A stretch of DNA of 64,000 bases from JBFMFR01 sp040752025 (GTDB taxonomy: Bacteria; Chloroflexota; Anaerolineae; Anaerolineales; UBA4823), in the NCBI GenBank assembly GCA_040752025.1, contig JBFMFR010000004.1:205980-269979 (forward strand), given 5' to 3'. Below are positions 58,271-64,000 of this stretch, piece after piece. The position numbers were made by a program, and so were the translations under genes. The notes below the pieces were generated by a model. It ran no database searches. It was given only the letters and a program-made list of their open reading frames with translations, and was not told where the DNA came from. Position 1 is the first letter of the stretch. Each line of letters opens with the position of its first letter.

Positions 58271-61200
58271 ATTGTTTTGGCCACCTGGAGTGGGATTCTG
58301 AGATGTCCAATCGCTTCCATAATCTGTATCTAAGCTAGTAGAACTTCTACCCAATGTCAAGCCAGTTGTAGGAACACTTGGATTAGTCCCTAACCAGTTT
58401 GTCCCCCGGGGGGGTAAAATACTCGAAGATCCCCATTTCACAAAATCAATCCCACCTAATGTACCAATAAGCGCTACTGCTCCGTCCGCATTATCAAAAT
58501 ACCATAGTATAGACATCTCTCCAAAGTATAGATCTGTCTGGCTATTTGTTCCAGTTCCATTATGAATTACTACATATGAGTTGGCATTTAGAGTGAAATC
58601 CGGAAATGCATAGTCGTAATCCAAGAAATCATCATCGTTCAGACGATTATAAAAATACAAATGATATGCAGTCAATCTTACTGGCTGAGATGAAGGGTTA
58701 TAGATTTCAACCCAATTCATAGCGCTGGAATCCGCGGAAACTTCATTGATCACAAGATTTACAGCGTTTGTTGAAATCTTTGTAACAACTTTAGAAGTTG
58801 TTGTATTTGAGCCACCAAGCCGCCATTGAACCTGAAATAAGAGATCCTGAGGTAACGCGCTGGTCAATATACCCGAATCCACATAAGCATTACTTCCTCC
58901 ATTGTCACTGGCATCCCCAAATGTCCCATCAAGATCGAGATCAGTTGATTGCCATGGCGACCATGCTGAAATCACGTTACCTGCCAAATCAGTAGTTTGA
59001 ACTCTAAATTCCAAGCTTGTCGTTCCTGTATCACCAACACCTTTATCATAAGAAGGATAAATGTTTAATCGTGCATCTGCATAAAAACGCCATCCCCAAC
59101 TCCCGTTACCATAATCATATAAATAACTGTAATAGTCGCTAATGATATTTTGGGTCCCGGTATAACCGCCCAAAGTGACTCCGGTGTAAACAGGCGACTC
59201 AGTAACATAAGAATCATAAGTAGCAAGGCGGATTTCAAAAGGCCCAATCACCATATATGGATTGTCTATTTGGTAATTCGGATTTAATTTCCACAAACCC
59301 AGGAAAACCTTATACGTACCCACTGGCCAGTTACTAATTTGAGATGCGGGAACTGTAAAGCTCAAATTCTCCAGTGATTGCTGGGCAGGGTCGTAAATCC
59401 GGCTCTTAAATGCCGGGAACTGAAGAACAGATTGATAAACTGTTTGGTCAGTCGAATTCTTTATTTCCAGGTTTACTTGTAAATCAAGAGGATAAGAAAC
59501 ATTTGAAGCAATGTAAGCTTGAATTTTTATATCATCGGTTCTATTCGCCTCAACACGATTATGAACCTCGTATCCCAATGAAGATAATCCATTTTGCAGG
59601 TTCGTCAAAGAAGTATAGGCACTAAATTGGTTGCCTAGTCTCAGCTCATATCCTTTGTTATAGACCCCATCCTCTTGTGAGATTAAACCTGGAATCGGAT
59701 TACCGCCAATCGAAATTAAAGAGTCAGTATTTCTAACGCCTATCGATGCCAAAGGATAGTTAGCGGAATATGGCGCTAAAATTGCATATAGATCCATATC
59801 AAAAAGGATATTCTCCCAAGAGTTGAAAGTATTGTAGAAATCATTCCAGTTAACCTTTACAAAAGCCGTTTCCGTTGACCCCCATTGAGTCTTTGTCCAA
59901 TAACCACTCGGGTCGTTAATGTACAAGTATTTATTACTTCCCTCAACGGAATATCCAACAATAACTGAAGCATGTCCATCATTGTTTGTTTCAAGGTAAC
60001 CATTCTGAGTACTTGCCCCAAGGAATAATGGGACCCCATTATCTAGGGATGTCTTGTAATTATCAAAATTTAGGATCCCCCCCACACCATAATCAAACAG
60101 GGTCAAATCTTGAGTATCGGAATGATTTGTCAAATAGCTCTGTATTTTTGCGGCCATTTGCCTTGTTAGTGGTCCTTCAGCAGGACCTAAGCCCCAATAG
60201 GTTGCGACATCCCAAGGAGTTGCCGATTTCCCATAATACTTTAGAATCATCGCGAATGAAGTTGGCGCACACCACCCATTCATTCCCTGATTAAAATAAG
60301 GAACTGGCAGGATGACGGATTGAGGCACTATAACCTGAACAACATTGCTATTAATGGCAGATGGATAAGTGACTACAATCCGAAAATCCCACGAACCTAC
60401 ACCAGGCGAAGATGTATTGAATGGGGTAAGAACAACAGATCCATTGGATAGATTAGCAGTGCGATCAGGCATCGATTGCCAGGTAGAACTTGATGATGCT
60501 TTCCATTCCCAATGATACGTGACTGCACCCGAACCCGTCCCTGACAAAGATCCACTCAAGTTTAAGGTTGAACCATTAGGTACTTGTACTGGACCAGCCG
60601 ACCCATTGACTAAAGCACTCGCGCTGGTAACAGAATGTTGAACGCCTACCTGAACGCTGGTTGTATACACATTCCACCCTTGCTGATCCAGGGTGCCACT
60701 GCCTGACGAAACTGGATCGCGGCTGTCTTCCACGGTGGCGCGGTATTTCAGGGTAATTGTGCCAGGAGTGGCAGTGGATTTCACCGTCAGAGGCACGGTG
60801 AAACTATAGGCATTGTTGAAGTGAATCAATCCCTGGCGCTGCGCGCTGATCAGGTAATCCACCACCTGACTGGGGGAGAGGTTGTATCCCACTCCAGCAC
60901 TCGTCACACCCCACACATTCGAGGAACCGGGAGGATAGGTGGTAACCGCACTCGTCCAATACCCATTACTGGTAATCGTGCCAATCGTCACCTTATCGCC
61001 ATTGAACGAAAGATCCAGGAAGGCAGCCCCGCTGTTCAGCGCAAAATTCATGTTCTTCAAGGTAACCACAACATTGAACGTCTCGCCTGGGCTGACGGTC
61101 GTCTTATCCACACTGATCGTTGCCTGTGCCGACCCCTTGGTGGTGAAATCCGTGAAATTGACATCATTGGTGGCGGCGGTAATTGTGCGCGTCTGTGAAG

Positions 61201-63667
61201 CAGAACCACTTGTCCCAGTCGCATACCAATCCGTCCGGCTGGCTGTGAACGTCCGCGATCCCACCGGTACGTTCGCCAAGGTGTATGTGCCATCACTCAG
61301 CGACGTCGTCGTCTGTCCTGTGTCGGTTGTGATTGTTACACCTGACACGCCAAAATAAGGCCACTTGCGCGACTTCACGATGCCCGTTACCGTCACTGGC
61401 GGTGGGGTTGTGATGTTTACCCGCACCAGGTTGCTGGTTACGCTCGATGGACTGGTCACTACGATTTTGTAATCATAGATGCCAGCCCCAGGATTCGGCG
61501 AACTAGATGAAGGCACACTGGCGCTGCCGTTCGTCATCGTGGTGGTCTGGTTCGAATCCGCTGTCCACGTGGAAGTGCTCGTGGATTTGTATTCCCAGTG
61601 GTAAGTCACCGTTCCGCTGCCTGTGCCGCTAATCGTCCCCGATCGACTGATCGAATCAAGTGTTGTTATATTCACTGGCCCAGTCGAGTTGTTGATCCGC
61701 GCTGTAGCGCTGCTTACCGCAAATGGCGGAACGATAGTGACATTCGTCGTATACACATTCCACCCTTGCTGATCCAGGGTGCCGCTGCCTGAAGAAGCTG
61801 GATCGCGGCTGTCTTCCACGGTGGCGCGGTATTTCAGGGTAATTGTGCCAGGAGTGGCAGTGGATTTCACCGTCAGAGGCACGGTGAAACTATAGGCATT
61901 GTTGAAGTGAATCAATCCCTGGCGCTGCGCGCTGATCAGGTAATCCACCACCTGACTGGGGGAGAGGTTGTATCCCACTCCAGCACTCGTCACACCCCAC
62001 ACATTCGAGGAACCGGGAGGATAGGTGGTAACCGCACTCGTCCAATACCCATTACTGGTAATCGTGCCAATCGTCACCTTATCGCCATTGAACGAAAGAT
62101 CCAGGAAGGCAGCCCCGCTGTTCAGCGCAAAATTCATGTTCTTCAAGGTAACCACAACATTGAACGTCTCGCCTGGGCTGACGGTCGTCTTATCCACACT
62201 GATCGTTGCCTGTGCCGACCCCTTGGTGGTGAAATCCGTGAAATTGACATCATTGGTGGCGGCGGTAATTGTGCGCGTCTGTGAAGCAGAACCACTTGTC
62301 CCAGTCGCATACCAATCCGTCCGGCTGGCTGTGAACGTCCGCGATCCCACCGGTACGTTCGCCAAGGTGTATGTGCCATCACTCAGCGACGTCGTCGTCT
62401 GTCCTGTGTCGGTTGTGATTGTTACACCTGACACGCCAAAATAAGGCCACTTGCGCGACTTCACGATGCCCGTTACCGTCACTGGCGGTGGGGTTGTGAT
62501 GTTTACCCGCACCAGGTTGCTGGTTACGCTCGATGGACTGGTCACCACGATTTTGTAATCATAGCTGCCAGTCCCAGGATTCGACGCACTCGATGAAGGC
62601 ACACTGGCGCTGCCGTTCGTCATCGTGGTGGTTTGGTTCGAACTCGCCGTCCACGCGGAAGTACTCGTGGATTTGTATTCCCAGTGGTAAGTCACCGTCC
62701 CACTGCCTGTGCCGCCGATCGTCCCCGATCGACTGATTGAATCAAGTGTCGTGATATTCACTGGCCCAGTCGAGTTGTTGATCCGCGCTGTAGCGCTGCT
62801 TACCGCAAATGGCGGAACAATAGTGACATTCGTCGTATACACATTCCACCCTTGCTGATCCCGAGTGCCGGAACCAGTGGATGTCGGGTTGCGCTTATCT
62901 TCGATTGTTCCTCGATAATAAAAAGTGACGGTTCCCGTCGACGCAGTGCTCTTTACAGTAATCGGTACTGTAAAAGAATTTGTTGTGTTATTGTAGTAAG
63001 TGCCAGACCTTTCTCCACTGACCAAGTATTTCGTTGCGGTCATCGAGGTTGGCTGACCAGAGCTCGTAACACCCCAAACTGTAGTGCCTGGGGGGTATGT
63101 AGAAATTGAATTCCAACCCGATCCTGTTGGAGTTCCAATGGTGAACTTTGAGTTGTCAAAAGATACATCCAGATAAGCTTTTACTGCGCTTACACTATAA
63201 TTTGTATTCTTTAAAGATACTGTGACATTAAACGATTCTCCCGGTGATACGGAAGTTTTATCGAGGCTGATAGTAGCGGAAGCTGTCGCTTTGCAGGAAA
63301 ACTGGTTGAAATTCACCGTTGTATTTCCTGTAAGACTCACCGTCTTCGATTCAGATGCACTTGAACTTACTGCAAACCAGTCAGACTTAGTCGCGGTCAC
63401 CGTGCGCGATCCTGATGGCACACTACTTAGCGTATAATTGCCACTCGAATCAGTAATAGCAGTTTGTCCACTATCTGTTGAAACCGTAACACCCATTACC
63501 CCCCAATATGGCCAATTTCTAGAAGTGACTTGACCAGTAATTGTGTAATTTGCATCTGGAGCATAAACAATTGAATCTGCTTTAGCTCCATACGTTGGGG
63601 CGAAAGAAAGCCATATCAGGATGCAAGAAAACAAACTAAATAAAAAGTGAACACGCTTTTGATGCAT
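57940..63667 (-). CDS. Giant secreted multidomain protein, N-terminal part (before the gap)
   Basis: Start at 63667 (GGGAGG upstream); seven codons shorter than the longest frame. Signal peptide (FLFSLFSCILIWLSFAPTYG). Three cohesin/carboxypeptidase-regulatory-type units of about 360 residues follow (to about 1115), each with an N-terminal GxVxSRxWPYxGV part. A C39-like peptidase (about 1120-1270) has GWCAPTSFAMIL (Cys about 1132), DGHASVIVGY (His about 1231) and INDPSG (Asp about 1251). After a beta-rich region a lamin-tail-like domain (NLVINEVSADSSAMNWVEIYNP, about 1637-1790) leads to the first TIG repeats. A cysteine-peptidase role outside the cell is likely. Confidence 0.82.
60715..62547 (-). 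repeat. Tandem 1086-bp duplication inside the surface-protein gene
   Basis: Two copies 1086 bases apart (362 codons). The stretch from about 60715 to 61461 appears base-for-base the same as 61801 to 62547; beyond these limits both copies differ by scattered single bases. A recent duplication or gene conversion of one 360-residue unit. Confidence 0.85.
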
Positions 63668-64000
63668 AACCAACCTCCCTTTTGTCATTTACCCTCAATA
63701 ACAATTCTTTAGATTACGGTGCTGGGCAAAGCGAGAATTTTGAAGTGATGATTGTGAAACGATCGTCAAGAGAACAGGCAAAATTGTCAATCATATTTTA
63801 ACTATCTGAAGTATATAGAATATATTAAATCGGTTCAAGTGTCATTTGTCACATGTATGAAACAACATAAAAATTTGGGTATTGTCCCTCATTTGACTTG
63901 ATGGATTTCATCTGGCAAGGCAAACAAGGGTTTGATCGTTGACAATTGATCCAAGAAGTGAGCTGGAACACGAAAGGATAACAACTCTTGTGTTGTCCAC
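63668..64000. other. Upstream region of the surface-protein gene
   Basis: No gene seen in these 333 bases. The stretch is AT-rich (for example TATATAGAATATATTAAATCG near 63810-63830 in part) and probably holds the promoter of the minus-strand gene, but I cannot pick out a firm -35/-10 pair. Confidence 0.4.

Noticed and set aside
60821..62444. Identical plus-strand frames of 125 and 139 codons
   Set aside because: Antisense frames of the duplicated unit in the large surface-protein gene.

Overview
The window looks like a draft or metagenome-derived chromosomal scaffold of a GC-rich bacterium. The gene families resemble Chloroflexota, probably Anaerolineae: MalT-like LuxR regulators, PDZ-bearing Ser/Thr kinases, many short-chain dehydrogenases, proteins resembling DUF4386, Thr/Pro-rich lipoprotein linkers and dispersed GC-rich palindromes. 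This is inference from gene content; there is no rRNA, tRNA or ribosomal marker. A run of exactly 100 N at 57840-57939 is a scaffold gap placeholder inside a repeat array.

Layout: (1) 1-12845: the end of an alpha/beta hydrolase, a lipoprotein amidohydrolase, a histidine kinase / SPFH protein / response regulator set running into a giant two-domain glycosidase, an AraC regulator divergent from a small F420-type reductase, and a glycosyltransferase-like gene. (2) 13040-22416: a compact 15-gene operon-like cluster holding six paralogous membrane proteins, other small membrane proteins (one of only 35 residues), a quinone-oxidoreductase-like enzyme, an alpha/beta hydrolase and two flavodoxin-like proteins. 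(3) 22417-24712: a visibly AT-richer block with a lipoprotein and a HEYGH-motif secreted protein. (4) 24713-28352: MBL hydrolase, a paralogue of a cluster-2 membrane protein, another membrane protein and a GT39-like glycosyltransferase. (5) 28346-33174: a broken gene, a TetR regulator with two perfect operator palindromes, two SDR enzymes, DegV and a third flavodoxin-like protein. (6) 33184-39265: Ser/Thr kinase with discoidin-like and PDZ parts, MOCOS-like PLP enzyme, M1-type peptidase lipoprotein, hemolysin III family protein. (7) 39369-42447: AT-richer genes, including two beta-propeller genes that appear frameshifted. (8) 42490-52860: ATC-hydrolase-like protein, a LIM-domain protein with a plant-DA1-like metallopeptidase domain, MalT-like regulator, FGGY kinase, small proteins, a glutamate-semialdehyde-aminomutase-like enzyme and a class II aldolase. 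(9) 52861-54873: a 108-bp minisatellite, an orphan IS5-type transposase fragment and a hairpin-rich non-coding stretch. (10) 54874-63667: one very large secreted protein (C39-like peptidase, lamin-tail, TIG/IPT and PPC domains) broken by the gap.

How the parts relate: the first two-component set probably senses envelope state (SPFH partner), and its regulator gene overlaps the secreted glycosidase gene. The membrane/flavodoxin/SDR clusters suggest redox modification of hydrophobic substrates under TetR control, but the substrate is unknown. The FGGY kinase and class II aldolase could serve pentose or deoxysugar breakdown. Palindromic repeats lie between genes, at gene ends and even inside two coding regions. 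The best candidates for something new are the LIM-DA1 protein and the six-paralogue membrane cluster.
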